The notes: generated by a model from the letters alone, not told the origin. A stretch of 10,700 nucleotides of DNA from Fidelibacterota bacterium (GCA_022564085.1 JADFMC010000036.1:1-10700), one strand, 5' to 3'. Numbered from the stretch's first letter, positions 1 through 6,948 are shown. Made by a program: numbers and translations.

Positions 1-318
1 GAACAGGATATAAATTGCACCTCTATCGATTCCGCCGTCATCATCGCCGAAGGCTCCTACGGCCAGATCGTTCACACCATCCCCGTCCAGGTCGCCCATG
101 GAAGTCACGTACCGGCCAAAATCGTCGTCATTATCTAACGTCGCAAGGAAATTTCCATCGGTGTCGCTGATCTTCTGGAAGCTGCTTACGGTGCCATCGG
201 TGATCTGGGCCTGGACCAGGTGCGGGAAGGCCAAGACCAGGGATAATAAGATGCCGGGCAAGCGTAGAGAAAAGGGAGATCTCCTAATCGAATCGTCAGG
301 TTTTGAACCAAACTGCAT
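1..318 (-). CDS. Secreted FG-GAP repeat protein, N-terminal part (cut by window edge)
   Basis: The first 106 codons of a gene that continues past the left edge. The translation begins MQFGSKPDDS and has a basic stretch, a hydrophobic core (roughly residues 20-33, LPGILLSLVLAF) and a likely signal peptidase I site after VQA (about residue 37), so the protein should be exported. After the leader comes an FG-GAP/integrin-alpha-like repeat: FGRYVTSMGDLDGDGVNDL followed by AVGAFGDDD. The DxDxDG segment is the usual calcium-binding loop of these beta-propeller blades. Such repeats usually mediate adhesion or surface display, but the partner cannot be told here. The ATG at 318 has a poor ribosome site. 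It is preferred because it overlaps a stop codon (TAATG) of the frame that extends the upstream CsgG-like gene, which suggests translational coupling. A TTG start further in, behind AGGAG, is a weaker alternative. The gene lies 52 bases downstream of the CsgG-like gene on the same strand, so they are probably cotranscribed. Confidence 0.8.
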   Translation of the reverse strand, partial: MQFGSKPDDSIRRSPFSLRLPGILLSLVLAFPHLVQAQITDGTVSSFQKISDTDGNFLATLDNDDDFGRYVTSMGDLDGDGVNDLAVGAFGDDDGGIDRGAIYILF

Positions 319-374
319 TATTGTAGCGTTTCCGGCAGGCCTGGCGGTGTGCCCACGGTCAGGTCGCCCGTCAT
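318..374 (-). other. Out-of-frame continuation of the CsgG-like tail (putative frameshift remnant)
   Basis: An 18-codon frame starts with ATG overlapping the TGA stop of the CsgG-like gene (ATGA) and reads MTGDLTVGTPPGLPETLQ before TAA. It repeats the motif that closes the annotated protein, GPLTVGNPPVVPT, in another frame. Its TAA overlaps the ATG of the FG-GAP gene (TAATG). The simplest reading is that the tail originally held two copies of this motif and that an indel, biological or from assembly, moved the second out of frame. A real 18-residue peptide is possible but less likely. Confidence 0.45.
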
Positions 375-1126
375 GGCGTTGGCACCACCGGTGGGTTGCC
401 GACAGTCAGCGGCCCGCCGCCGTTGCCGGGCGGTTCGGTTGTATCACCGCCTCCCGAGGTGAGAGCATAGGCCCCGCCGCCGGCAACAAGGGCCCCCAGC
501 ACCAGCCACTTGAGACCGCCGCCCTTTTCCGGGGGCTGGACGGTGGGCGCTGGCCGGGCTGGTGGCTGGGTTGCTACCTGGGTGGGCGCCGGTGGTGTGA
601 AGATTTCCTGTGCGGCGGGTTCCACCGTAATCGGCTCTTGCACTGCGGTGATCTCCACCAGTTCTGCCGCTACAGCGCCCATTTCGGCGATCAGCCCATC
701 GATCTCACCGCGGTAATCCCGAATGATGGATTTGGTGATTTTCCCCGTAGACACGTCGATAGTGCGCAGGTCGATGGTATAGGTTGAACCGATCTTGCCG
801 ATGGAACCGGCCACCATGCTGGTAACCCCCAGCATCTGACCGATCTCGACCGCGCATTCATCTGAGGTACAGCCGGTTGATTGAAAGTCCTGCTCGGAGA
901 GGATCTGGTTCATCTGTCCGCGCTCCACGACCGTGACTTTCCCGGTCCGGACCAATTGCGAGCGCAGGCGGTCGGTGAGGCTGGCCGCTTCGAAGCTGGA
1001 AATGCCGCGACCCTCCAGGTCCAGCACGGCGATAGATTCGCCTCCCTGGGCCTGCAAAAAGGTGAGCAGATAAAGGAGACAACAGGAGAATACCTTACGG
1101 TAATGCCACTGCACCAACTGATTCAT
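371..1126 (-). CDS. CsgG/LpoB-like envelope protein with C-terminal membrane segment
   Basis: A 251-residue exported protein. A hydrophobic leader (about residues 11-26) ends near LQAQ. Residues 30-160 match the CsgG/penicillin-binding-protein-activator LpoB type of domain: SIAVLDLEGRGIS, then AASLTDRLRSQLV, VVERGQMNQILSEQDF, a Cys86/Cys91 pair in GCTSDEC, and AVEIGQMLGVTSMVAGSIGK. A Pro/Ala-rich linker (about 168-200) leads to a hydrophobic segment (WLVLGALVAGGGAYAL, about 207-222) and a Gly/Pro-rich tail. The family is known for secretion channels (CsgG) and peptidoglycan-synthase activators (LpoB), but the exact role here is unknown. The leader has no proper lipobox, unlike classical CsgG or LpoB. 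ATG 1126 is chosen because GGAGG (1132-1136) lies five bases upstream. The longer reading from 1177 would begin inside the -35 box. The 3' end looks frameshifted: the C-terminal LTVG-PP motif recurs in another frame beyond the stop. Confidence 0.85.
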   Translation of the reverse strand: MNQLVQWHYRKVFSCCLLYLLTFLQAQGGESIAVLDLEGRGISSFEAASLTDRLRSQLVRTGKVTVVERGQMNQILSEQDFQSTGCTSDECAVEIGQMLGVTSMVAGSIGKIGSTYTIDLRTIDVSTGKITKSIIRDYRGEIDGLIAEMGAVAAELVEITAVQEPITVEPAAQEIFTPPAPTQVATQPPARPAPTVQPPEKGGGLKWLVLGALVAGGGAYALTSGGGDTTEPPGNGGGPLTVGNPPVVPTP

Positions 1127-1147
1127 CTTTTCCTCCAAATTCACTTT

Positions 1148-1177
1148 AATATAGACTTTAGGAGTCGTGGATGGCAA
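1148..1177 (-). promoter_or_regulatory. Sigma70-type promoter of the CsgG-like gene
   Basis: On the minus strand, TTGCCA (1172-1177) and TATATT (1148-1153) each match the -35 and -10 consensus at 5 of 6 positions, with an 18-base spacer. Transcription would start near 1141. That leaves a leader of about 15 bases containing the GGAGG ribosome site and supports the ATG at 1126. The call rests on sequence match alone. Confidence 0.55.
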
Positions 1178-1210
1178 TAAAACAATTTACAAACATTGAT
1201 GAAGCCCTAT

Positions 1211-1226
1211 GGTGATATAAATCACA
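1211..1226. promoter_or_regulatory. CRP/FNR-like palindrome upstream of the CsgG-like promoter
   Basis: GGTGATATAAATCACA is a near-perfect match to the CRP/FNR-family layout TGTGA-N6-TCACA (9 of 10 half-site positions). Its core, GTGAT-ATAA-ATCAC, is a perfect 5-bp inverted repeat. It lies about 34 bases upstream of the -35 box on the minus strand, centred near -77 from the predicted start, a plausible place for an activator. No CRP/FNR regulator gene is in the window, so the binding protein is unknown. Confidence 0.35.
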
Positions 1227-1284
1227 GACACTTGCCCGGCGCCTGCAGCAGGGAGTTCACCGGGTAGTGGCAATGGCAATTAGC

Positions 1285-1305
1285 AATTGTCCCGGGGACT
1301 CAATT
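1285..1305. other. Imperfect palindrome downstream of the cupin gene
   Basis: A GTCCC-G-GGGAC inverted repeat (1289-1299) is extended by AATT on one side and CAATT on the other, with two unpaired bases. It lies about 32 bases beyond the cupin stop codon, so it could form a stem-loop at the 3' end of that transcript. No T-run follows on either strand, so it is not a canonical intrinsic terminator. The remaining 1227-1336 interval has three GCAAT repeats (about 1269-1287) and otherwise nothing I recognise. Confidence 0.25.
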
Positions 1306-1336
1306 CCACATCCCATTATTCCATTGAGAGTGGCCA

Positions 1337-1837
1337 CTACTCCTCCCCGTACCAGTAGTCCACCGGCTGATCGGTGCGCAGGTACAGGTCCAGCGTCCGC
1401 CGGGAGCGGTCGGCGCCGGGCGCCGAGCCGGCAAACACGGCGATCTTGCCGGAATCGGGGTAGCCGTTGATTTCGGGATCGATCATGGTGGAGACCACCA
1501 GCAGTCGCAATGGCGCTTCGGGACCGGCCGTTACCACGTGCGCTCCTTGCGGTCCCCGGGGAAAGGCCAGGTAGTCGCCCTTGCTGATGGGATACTCACC
1601 ATCGGGCAAGCGGACCACACCCGTGCCTTCGAGGACAAACATAGCCTCTTCATTGGCGTAGTGGTAGTGGTAGGTCCACAGTCGCTGGCCCGGTGGTACC
1701 TCATACAGGCTGGTACCCAACTGCTTCCCACCGCTGGCCCGGCCCAGCGCCTTGCGCCGGAAAAGCAGCCGGTCCTTTCTGGTATGGTCGGTCCATTCCA
1801 GGCTGGCAGTGCTCACTAGCTGGTTCGGCCGGTGCAT
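1337..1837 (-). CDS. Cupin-domain protein
   Basis: A 166-residue soluble single-domain cupin with no signal peptide. The first cupin motif is seen at residues 50-73 (G50, H57, H59, E63 or E64, G73; local sequence TYHYHYANEEAMFVLEGTG). The second is around residues 87-100 (GDYLAFPRGPQGAH, with H100 as the fourth likely metal ligand). This gives the usual His-His-Glu-His metal site of a beta-barrel. Cupins cover many enzymes and sugar- or small-molecule-binding proteins, and the sequence does not reveal the substrate. The C-terminal part (about 120-166) is polar and ends DYWYGEE. The ATG at 1837 is supported by GGGAG (1842-1846) four bases upstream. The gene follows the M28-like peptidase gene by 80 bases on the same strand, so it may be the last gene of that operon or have its own promoter in the AT-rich gap. 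Confidence 0.85.
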   Translation of the reverse strand: MHRPNQLVSTASLEWTDHTRKDRLLFRRKALGRASGGKQLGTSLYEVPPGQRLWTYHYHYANEEAMFVLEGTGVVRLPDGEYPISKGDYLAFPRGPQGAHVVTAGPEAPLRLLVVSTMIDPEINGYPDSGKIAVFAGSAPGADRSRRTLDLYLRTDQPVDYWYGEE

Positions 1838-1890
1838 GGCGCTCCCTTTTTATTTTTTTAATGGTGGATCAAAAATTAACCGTCCAGAGA

Positions 1891-1915
1891 CCGTATGGGG
1901 CATCCCGCAATACGG
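1891..1915. other. Inverted repeat between peptidase and cupin genes
   Basis: CCGTAT (1891-1896) pairs with ATACGG (1910-1915), with an additional inner GGG/CCC, directly after the stop codon of the M28-like peptidase gene. On the minus strand it could fold at the 3' end of that message and give partial termination or mRNA stability. The nearest T-run lies over ten bases further on, so it is not a standard terminator. Confidence 0.3.
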
Positions 1916-1917
1916 CC

Positions 1918-3435
1918 CTACAGGGGGATGACCGCCAGGCGTTGCACCAGGCGCGCCACCAACTGCCCCACCAGCTGCATACCTTTCAAGTTGAGCCGCT
2001 GGACATCGTCATCGGGGTGGTGATACTGCTGGTGGCGGCCGGTGGATAGGGACAGCGCCGGTATCTGTAGACGCAGGAATGACTGGTGATCACCGGTACC
2101 GGAGGCACCATATTGCAGGCGCAGACCGGCGTGATTCAGGGCCGGCAAAAGCTCCCGCCACAGGGGTGAGCTATTTGCACCGCTAAGCACCAGGACCGCG
2201 CTGTCCAGGCGGCCCACCATGTCCAGGTTGAGCATGGCCGCCACATCGTCCATGGGTACCGGCAGGTTGGCCGCGGCGTGGGCCGAGCCATATAGGCCGG
2301 GCTCCCCGGCCCCGAAGGCCTGGAACATGATGGACCGCCGGTCGCCATTGCCCGGGGGATGCTCCGCCAGGTAGCGAGCCACCTCCAACATGACGGCCAC
2401 CCCCGAGGCGTTATCGTCGGCGCCGTTGTGCACGGCTGACCGCTGCGGCACAGCCGAGCCGGAGCCCGGCCCTCCCAATCCCAGGTGATCGTAATGAGCC
2501 CCCAGCAACACCCATTGCCGGCGCAGCTGTCCACTACCCGGCAACACGGCCAGCACGTTTCGCGAGGTGGCCTGCTCCTGGCGTAGATCGGTGGTGAGGT
2601 TCACCGTTACCCCGGTGACAATATGGCTCAACGGCAGGCGGCTGCGGTTGAGCTCCTGCTGCAACTGGGCGATAGTGAGATGCTCGGCCGCCAGCAAGCT
2701 ATCCGCCGCCCGGCGGGTCAGGTGCACCATAGGCAGCCCGGCCTCCGGAGCGGTGCTCCGCGACCGCAGGAGCGGCAGCTGGTCCTGCTGGTTATCAGCC
2801 GGTCCGGTCACTAGCAGCACTGCCACAGCCCCGCGCAACCGGGCGGCCAGGGCCTTCACGGATAGATCGCGGTGCTCGCCAAAAGGGCTGGTGGCGCTGG
2901 ACCCGGCCGGGGTTTCGGTGAGCATCAGGACCAGCTTTCCGCTCACATTGACCCCGGCATAATCGTTATAGGCCGGATCGGTGGAATGGATACCGTAGCC
3001 CACAAAAACCAGGGGACCGCTCACCTTCCCGGAGCTGGATATGCCCAATGGCCGGAAATCGTGATTAGGGGCCAGCGCCACCGGTGAATGATGGTCCGGG
3101 GTGGTAAACTTTAGGGCGTTACCATCACCCAGCGTTACAAAATCTGGAAAACTGAAGGGCTGGAAATATCCCCCGGGCGCAGGTTCCAGACCGTAGTGCC
3201 GAAAGGTATCCCGGATATATTCAGCGGCCTGCATTTCTCCAGCGGTCCCCGCCCGGCGGCCTGCCAGGGAATCAGCCGCCAAATACTGGGCGTGAGCCAG
3301 TAGCGCCTGAGGGGACAAGGCGACCGCAGCGGGCCTGGCGATCTCCGGCGCAGGTTCCCGGCGCTTAGCGCAGCCGGCCAGCAGTAACAGGCCAAATAAA
3401 CCGCCTAGCAGTGGAACAGGTTTGATCGCAGTCAT
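1918..3435 (-). CDS. M28-family (PA domain) aminopeptidase-like lipoprotein, catalytic Glu replaced by Gly
   Basis: A 505-residue predicted lipoprotein: a hydrophobic leader ends in the lipobox LAGC, with Cys22 as the lipidation site. An M28 N-terminal segment (about 40-115) and a PA-like insert (about 120-270) precede the metallopeptidase core. Expected zinc ligands are present: His314 (GAHYDHLG), Asp340/341 (NGADDNASG), Glu378, Asp405 (LNLDMVGR) and His472 (YHHPDDD). The supporting GDHQSF motif is also present. The family motif FxGEExGLxGS, whose first Glu is the general base and second a zinc ligand, reads FGAGEPGLYGS here, so position 377 is Gly (codon GGG). One base change from GAG would explain it. 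The protein may therefore bind zinc without normal peptidase activity. Its start overlaps the stop of the phosphodiesterase gene (TGATG) and no separate Shine-Dalgarno is seen, so translation is probably coupled. Confidence 0.9.
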   Translation of the reverse strand: MTAIKPVPLLGGLFGLLLLAGCAKRREPAPEIARPAAVALSPQALLAHAQYLAADSLAGRRAGTAGEMQAAEYIRDTFRHYGLEPAPGGYFQPFSFPDFVTLGDGNALKFTTPDHHSPVALAPNHDFRPLGISSSGKVSGPLVFVGYGIHSTDPAYNDYAGVNVSGKLVLMLTETPAGSSATSPFGEHRDLSVKALAARLRGAVAVLLVTGPADNQQDQLPLLRSRSTAPEAGLPMVHLTRRAADSLLAAEHLTIAQLQQELNRSRLPLSHIVTGVTVNLTTDLRQEQATSRNVLAVLPGSGQLRRQWVLLGAHYDHLGLGGPGSGSAVPQRSAVHNGADDNASGVAVMLEVARYLAEHPPGNGDRRSIMFQAFGAGEPGLYGSAHAAANLPVPMDDVAAMLNLDMVGRLDSAVLVLSGANSSPLWRELLPALNHAGLRLQYGASGTGDHQSFLRLQIPALSLSTGRHQQYHHPDDDVQRLNLKGMQLVGQLVARLVQRLAVIPL

Positions 3436-4316
3436 CAGCCGGCTAGTTTTAAGGCTTTCAGGTCAGCCGCCCGATTCACCTCGGCCACCAGTTCGGGGAA
3501 ATTGGTAAAGATGCCGTCCACTCCGATAGAGCGCAGGTACTCGATCATGGGTCGATTATTCACGGTCCAGACATTCACCCGCATTCCCCGGCGGTGAGCC
3601 CGGGCCACCACCTCGGGTGTGACCACCGCCAGGCTGGGGTGCAGGCAATCGGGCCGCACCAGGCCCAACAGGCGCGGCCGGCGCAGCAGCCAGGGGACGT
3701 CCTCGTCCCACCAGTTGAGGGCCAGGGCCAACTGGGGTTCCAGGCGGCGCACCTTTAAGAGCACTAAAGGGTTGAAACTGGAAATCATGGTCCGCTCGAC
3801 CAGATTTTGTTTACCTACCAGCTCAACCACCTTGGCTTCGATCCCGGTGGGGCGCCAGTGATGGGATTTGATCTCGATGTTTATCAGCATATCGCCCGGT
3901 ATCAGGGCCAGCACCTCGTCCAGGCGAGGGACGGGAGTGGGCGGGTAACCCTCCGGCTGGCGGTAGGCGGCGTTCAGCCGGGATATTTCATCCCAGGTGC
4001 GCTCCCACACGTATCCCTCGCCATCGGTAGTGCGTTCTAAGTCAAAGTCATGGCGCACTATAACCACGCCGTCAGCCGTTTCCAGCACATCCAGTTCGAT
4101 GCCGTCCACCCCGGCCACAACCGCCTCCCTGAAGGCCGGCAGGGTATTCTCCGGCGCCAGGGAGGGTATACCGCGATGGGCCAGGCAAAACAGCTCACCG
4201 GATCGATAGAAAGGCAACTCCCGCGCTTGCCAGAACCGCATGCGCCGAACCGCCCAAGTTGCAAATACAACCAGTGCAACGATCACTACCCACATGAATA
4301 GGCCCGGCCCCGGCAC
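3435..4316 (-). CDS. Glycerophosphodiester phosphodiesterase, membrane-anchored
   Basis: This enzyme family hydrolyses glycerophosphodiesters to glycerol-3-phosphate and an alcohol, in phospholipid turnover. Family motifs are clear: His47-Arg48-Gly49 (LAHRG), Glu56-Asn57 (APENTLPAF), the metal pair Glu74/Asp76 (GIELDVLET), catalytic His89-Asp90 (VRHDFDLERTTDG), Glu148 (NIEIKS), and the C-terminal WTVNN and GVDGIFTNFP strands. One N-terminal hydrophobic helix (about residues 8-22) followed by RRMR suggests a membrane anchor rather than a free enzyme. The given start is GTG, five bases after the acylase stop codon. An in-frame ATG at 4295 (codon 8) keeps the helix and is an equally good start, since neither has a good ribosome site. 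The 3' end overlaps the next gene as TGATG. This is the middle gene of a tight acylase-phosphodiesterase-peptidase operon. Confidence 0.93.
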   Translation of the reverse strand: MPGPGLFMWVVIVALVVFATWAVRRMRFWQARELPFYRSGELFCLAHRGIPSLAPENTLPAFREAVVAGVDGIELDVLETADGVVIVRHDFDLERTTDGEGYVWERTWDEISRLNAAYRQPEGYPPTPVPRLDEVLALIPGDMLINIEIKSHHWRPTGIEAKVVELVGKQNLVERTMISSFNPLVLLKVRRLEPQLALALNWWDEDVPWLLRRPRLLGLVRPDCLHPSLAVVTPEVVARAHRRGMRVNVWTVNNRPMIEYLRSIGVDGIFTNFPELVAEVNRAADLKALKLAG

Positions 4317-4321
4317 AGCGG

Positions 4322-6751
4322 CTACGGCTTGAGCACCAGGCTATCCACCGCCCCGGCCAGCACCGCTTCCCGGGTAAAGTCCACCCGGCGGTATTGTCCA
4401 TCCACGAACAGCTGGGCCTGGTCGCTGTAATGGGGGCTGAAGGGGTGTCCGCTCTGGCCGGTGGGCAGCACGATCAGGGAGTTGTCCCACTCCCCGATGT
4501 CGATGACCCGTCGCACGCTGGGGCCGGCGGTCACCTGGAAGGGGTCCGACAGTTTGAAATGGCCGGGATTGACGGTGGCATTAGCCCCGGCGGCCGGGAA
4601 AGGCCCCACATCCAGGCCCAGCCAGGCATCGAGGAGCCGCCCCAGTGTGCCTGATTTAGCCAGATCGTGAGGATGGGTCAGGGTATGCACCCGGCCCCAC
4701 TGCCAGCGGGACATTCGTCCCCCCAGCGACTGTTCCAGATCAGCCAGGGCAGCAGCCAACGCCAATCGAATACAATCGTCGCCGGTTTCCACTTGGGGCG
4801 TGTCAAGATTGTCGAACCAGGGTGAGGCCCCTTGGCGTAACAGGCGGGGGATGTTCCGCATGGGCAGGTAGCCTGCCATCCGGGTGTAGTAATCGTAGAC
4901 CTGGTCACCGGCCCGGTCCATTTCGTCGCGGTAAATAGCTGCGACCAAATGCCCGAACCAGGCATTGAAAATCGTGGCCGGCACCGATTCGGTACCCATG
5001 ACAAAGTCCCAAGCCGCCAACCGTTCCAACGCCTCCGCCGTATGGCCGGATGGTGATTGGCCTCCGGGATCAGGGCTGTGAGCCGCCAGGAGGTAAGGGA
5101 CTAGTTCCCGGGCCTGGATGGAAAGGAGATCGGTCTGGATTGCCATGGTCGATTCCAGCGAGTGCCGTTCCCGCTCCGCCAGCAGCTCGGTGATCCGCTC
5201 GATCCTGGCGGGCGGGGCCCAATAAGCACTGATATAGTAGGGGAACTCCGGTCCAATGGTGCGGTTGTTGGCCGTGGCAATATACCCGGCCGGCGGATTG
5301 AACAGGAAAGGCATTTCATCGAAGGGTACGAAGCCCTGCCAATCCCATTCACCGGAAGCGCCGGGCATCACCAGCAGACCGCTGCCCTCCCGGCGCAGCG
5401 GCAGCTTCACGAAGGGCCGCCAGCCGATGTTGCCGGCCCGGTCGGCATAGACCACATTCTGCCCCGGCACGGCATACAGGGCCGCCGCCGCAGTGAAATC
5501 TTCCCAGTTATGGGCCAGATTCAGGTCCAGCATGCCCCGGGCCTCATCAGTCATTTCCTGACCGGTCCAGCGCATGGCGATCAGCTGCTCCTCCTGCCGG
5601 GCCAACGGGTGCAGGTCGCTGATAATCACTCCGTGCACGGTATTGCGCACTAGCATGGTATCGGGAGGCCCACCGGACACAGAGATGATTTCCTGCCGCA
5701 CCTCAAAGGGGACCCATTGGTCCCGGTAGCGATAGGTGGCCGGGTCGTCCGGGTTTACCTCTTCCTCGTAGAAATCAATGTCATCGGTCATTACGTTGGT
5801 GAAGCCCCAGGCAATATGCTCATTATGCCCCAACACCGCCAGGGGAATGCCGGGAAAGAATAATCCTCTGACGTTGAAGCGGCCGCCCACCAGGTGCATT
5901 TCGTACAATTTGGGGGGTTGGGTAAACCCCAGGTGGATATCATTGGCCAACAGAGGACGGCCGGTAACGGTGCGGTGGCCGGCTACCACCCAGTTGTTGC
6001 TGCCGCCCAGGCCGCCCGTGCCACCCAGCGGCTCAGCCGCCGTGCTCAGGACGTCAGCCAACGGTTCCAGCAGGTGTGAGACGGGGGCGCTCCCGGGAGG
6101 CACCACGAACGGTTTATCATCGGGGTAGGCCGGGTACAAGTCCCGGGCGTACTGCTCCCCGAAGGTGCGCAGAATCAGCCCGAAGATCAACTCCGGGAAC
6201 CATGATTGGTTCAGTTCGTGGCCCATGAGCCGCCCGTAGGCCATCACCACCGACAGATCCCACTCCAGCGGCTGGTGGCCTGCCAACCGAAACTCCACCG
6301 GTAAGGCATCCCGATGACTATTGATGTAGTAGTTGATACCGGCGCACGAGGCCTCCAGCAAACCACGCAGTTCCGGGTCCAGGCGGGCGGCCAGCTGCTT
6401 ACCAATGTGGTGGAATCCCCAGGTGCGCAGGTAGCGATCGGTGGACAGCAGGCCGGCACTCATTTCCGCCAGGCGGCCCTGAGCGGCCCGGTTGATCATA
6501 TCCATCTGGAAAAGGCGCTCCGACGCCATCAGATAACCGGCGGCGTAGAACAGGTCGTGTTCGTCACCAGCGTAGAGATGGGGCACTGCGTAGCGGTCGA
6601 AATAGACCTTTACCGGCGCACGCAGAGCCGGTAAAGTCAATTCCCCCGAACGCACCGGCTCCGGGACGGGGAGCAATAAGCGGGGGAAACGGTATAGAAC
6701 TAGCAGCAGGACAGTGATCACTGCCGCCACCAACCAGATCAGCTTACGCAT
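4322..6751 (-). CDS. Penicillin/acyl-homoserine lactone acylase family Ntn hydrolase
   Basis: An 809-residue precursor of the penicillin-amidase type, normal in length for the family. It starts MRKLIWLVAA, with a single N-terminal hydrophobic segment for export or anchoring. The alpha-chain region follows (VYFDRYAVPHLYAGDEHDLF; YAAGYLMASERLFQMDM). The self-cleavage and nucleophile site is GGSNNWVVAG, with Ser251 as the expected new N-terminus of the beta chain. Downstream are LLANDIHL, TNVMTDDIDFYEE (metal-site region), VVYADRAGNIGW and TANNRTIGPEFP, whose Asn is the usual oxyanion-hole residue. Members hydrolyse amides of fatty acids or aromatic acids, including penicillins and AHL signals, and the substrate cannot be told from sequence. 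ATG 6751 is chosen because AGGAG lies about six bases upstream. A TTG eight codons earlier is unlikely. This is the first gene of a minus-strand operon, divergent from the thioredoxin gene. Confidence 0.93.
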   Translation of the reverse strand: MRKLIWLVAAVITVLLLVLYRFPRLLLPVPEPVRSGELTLPALRAPVKVYFDRYAVPHLYAGDEHDLFYAAGYLMASERLFQMDMINRAAQGRLAEMSAGLLSTDRYLRTWGFHHIGKQLAARLDPELRGLLEASCAGINYYINSHRDALPVEFRLAGHQPLEWDLSVVMAYGRLMGHELNQSWFPELIFGLILRTFGEQYARDLYPAYPDDKPFVVPPGSAPVSHLLEPLADVLSTAAEPLGGTGGLGGSNNWVVAGHRTVTGRPLLANDIHLGFTQPPKLYEMHLVGGRFNVRGLFFPGIPLAVLGHNEHIAWGFTNVMTDDIDFYEEEVNPDDPATYRYRDQWVPFEVRQEIISVSGGPPDTMLVRNTVHGVIISDLHPLARQEEQLIAMRWTGQEMTDEARGMLDLNLAHNWEDFTAAAALYAVPGQNVVYADRAGNIGWRPFVKLPLRREGSGLLVMPGASGEWDWQGFVPFDEMPFLFNPPAGYIATANNRTIGPEFPYYISAYWAPPARIERITELLAERERHSLESTMAIQTDLLSIQARELVPYLLAAHSPDPGGQSPSGHTAEALERLAAWDFVMGTESVPATIFNAWFGHLVAAIYRDEMDRAGDQVYDYYTRMAGYLPMRNIPRLLRQGASPWFDNLDTPQVETGDDCIRLALAAALADLEQSLGGRMSRWQWGRVHTLTHPHDLAKSGTLGRLLDAWLGLDVGPFPAAGANATVNPGHFKLSDPFQVTAGPSVRRVIDIGEWDNSLIVLPTGQSGHPFSPHYSDQAQLFVDGQYRRVDFTREAVLAGAVDSLVLKP

Positions 6752-6775
6752 GGACACTCCTGTATTCGGGTACAA

Positions 6776-6948
6776 TAAAAGCTACGGCTGCCGTCCTGCG
6801 GCCAGCGGCGAAATGAAGTTAAGCCCCACCAGGTAAGGGGGCAAGACGGGGCCTGCCAGGGACGGGAATGTAACCAATGGTCCCAATATCCGTCTAATAA
6901 CTGGAATTGGATGACAGCAGGTAATTTAAAAAAATTAGGAGAAATAAA
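6776..6948. promoter_or_regulatory. Divergent intergenic region between acylase operon and thioredoxin
   Basis: It must hold the promoters of two outward-facing transcription units. The thioredoxin side ends in an A/T-rich tract followed by AGGAGA about seven bases before its ATG. The central part (about 6820-6875) contains short complementary GC-rich segments (GCCCC with GGGGC, CAGG with CCTG, GGGAC with GTCCC) that could fold in RNA. I found no convincing -35/-10 pair and no known riboswitch core. Confidence 0.35.

Noticed and set aside
98..787. 229-codon plus-strand open frame across the FG-GAP and CsgG-like genes
   Set aside because: It runs antisense to two frames with recognisable domains, its translation is low-complexity (Arg, Trp, Gly-rich) with no known motif, and it lacks a ribosome site.
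1891..1915. Intrinsic terminator after the M28-like peptidase gene
   Set aside because: The stem is interrupted and the T-run is more than ten bases away, so it is listed only as an inverted repeat.
5162..5653. 163-codon plus-strand open frame inside the acylase gene
   Set aside because: Antisense to conserved acylase motifs (VVYADRAGNIGW, TANNRTIGPEFP). No domain, no ribosome site.
6814..6837. Seven-codon leader peptide frame (MKLSPTR) upstream of thioredoxin
   Set aside because: No Shine-Dalgarno, no run of regulatory codons and no attenuator structure with a T-run.
6820..6880. Resemblance to a cobalamin-type riboswitch (GGGGCCTGCC segment)
   Set aside because: The other conserved core elements are missing, and neither flanking gene (acylase, thioredoxin) fits a cobalamin regulon.
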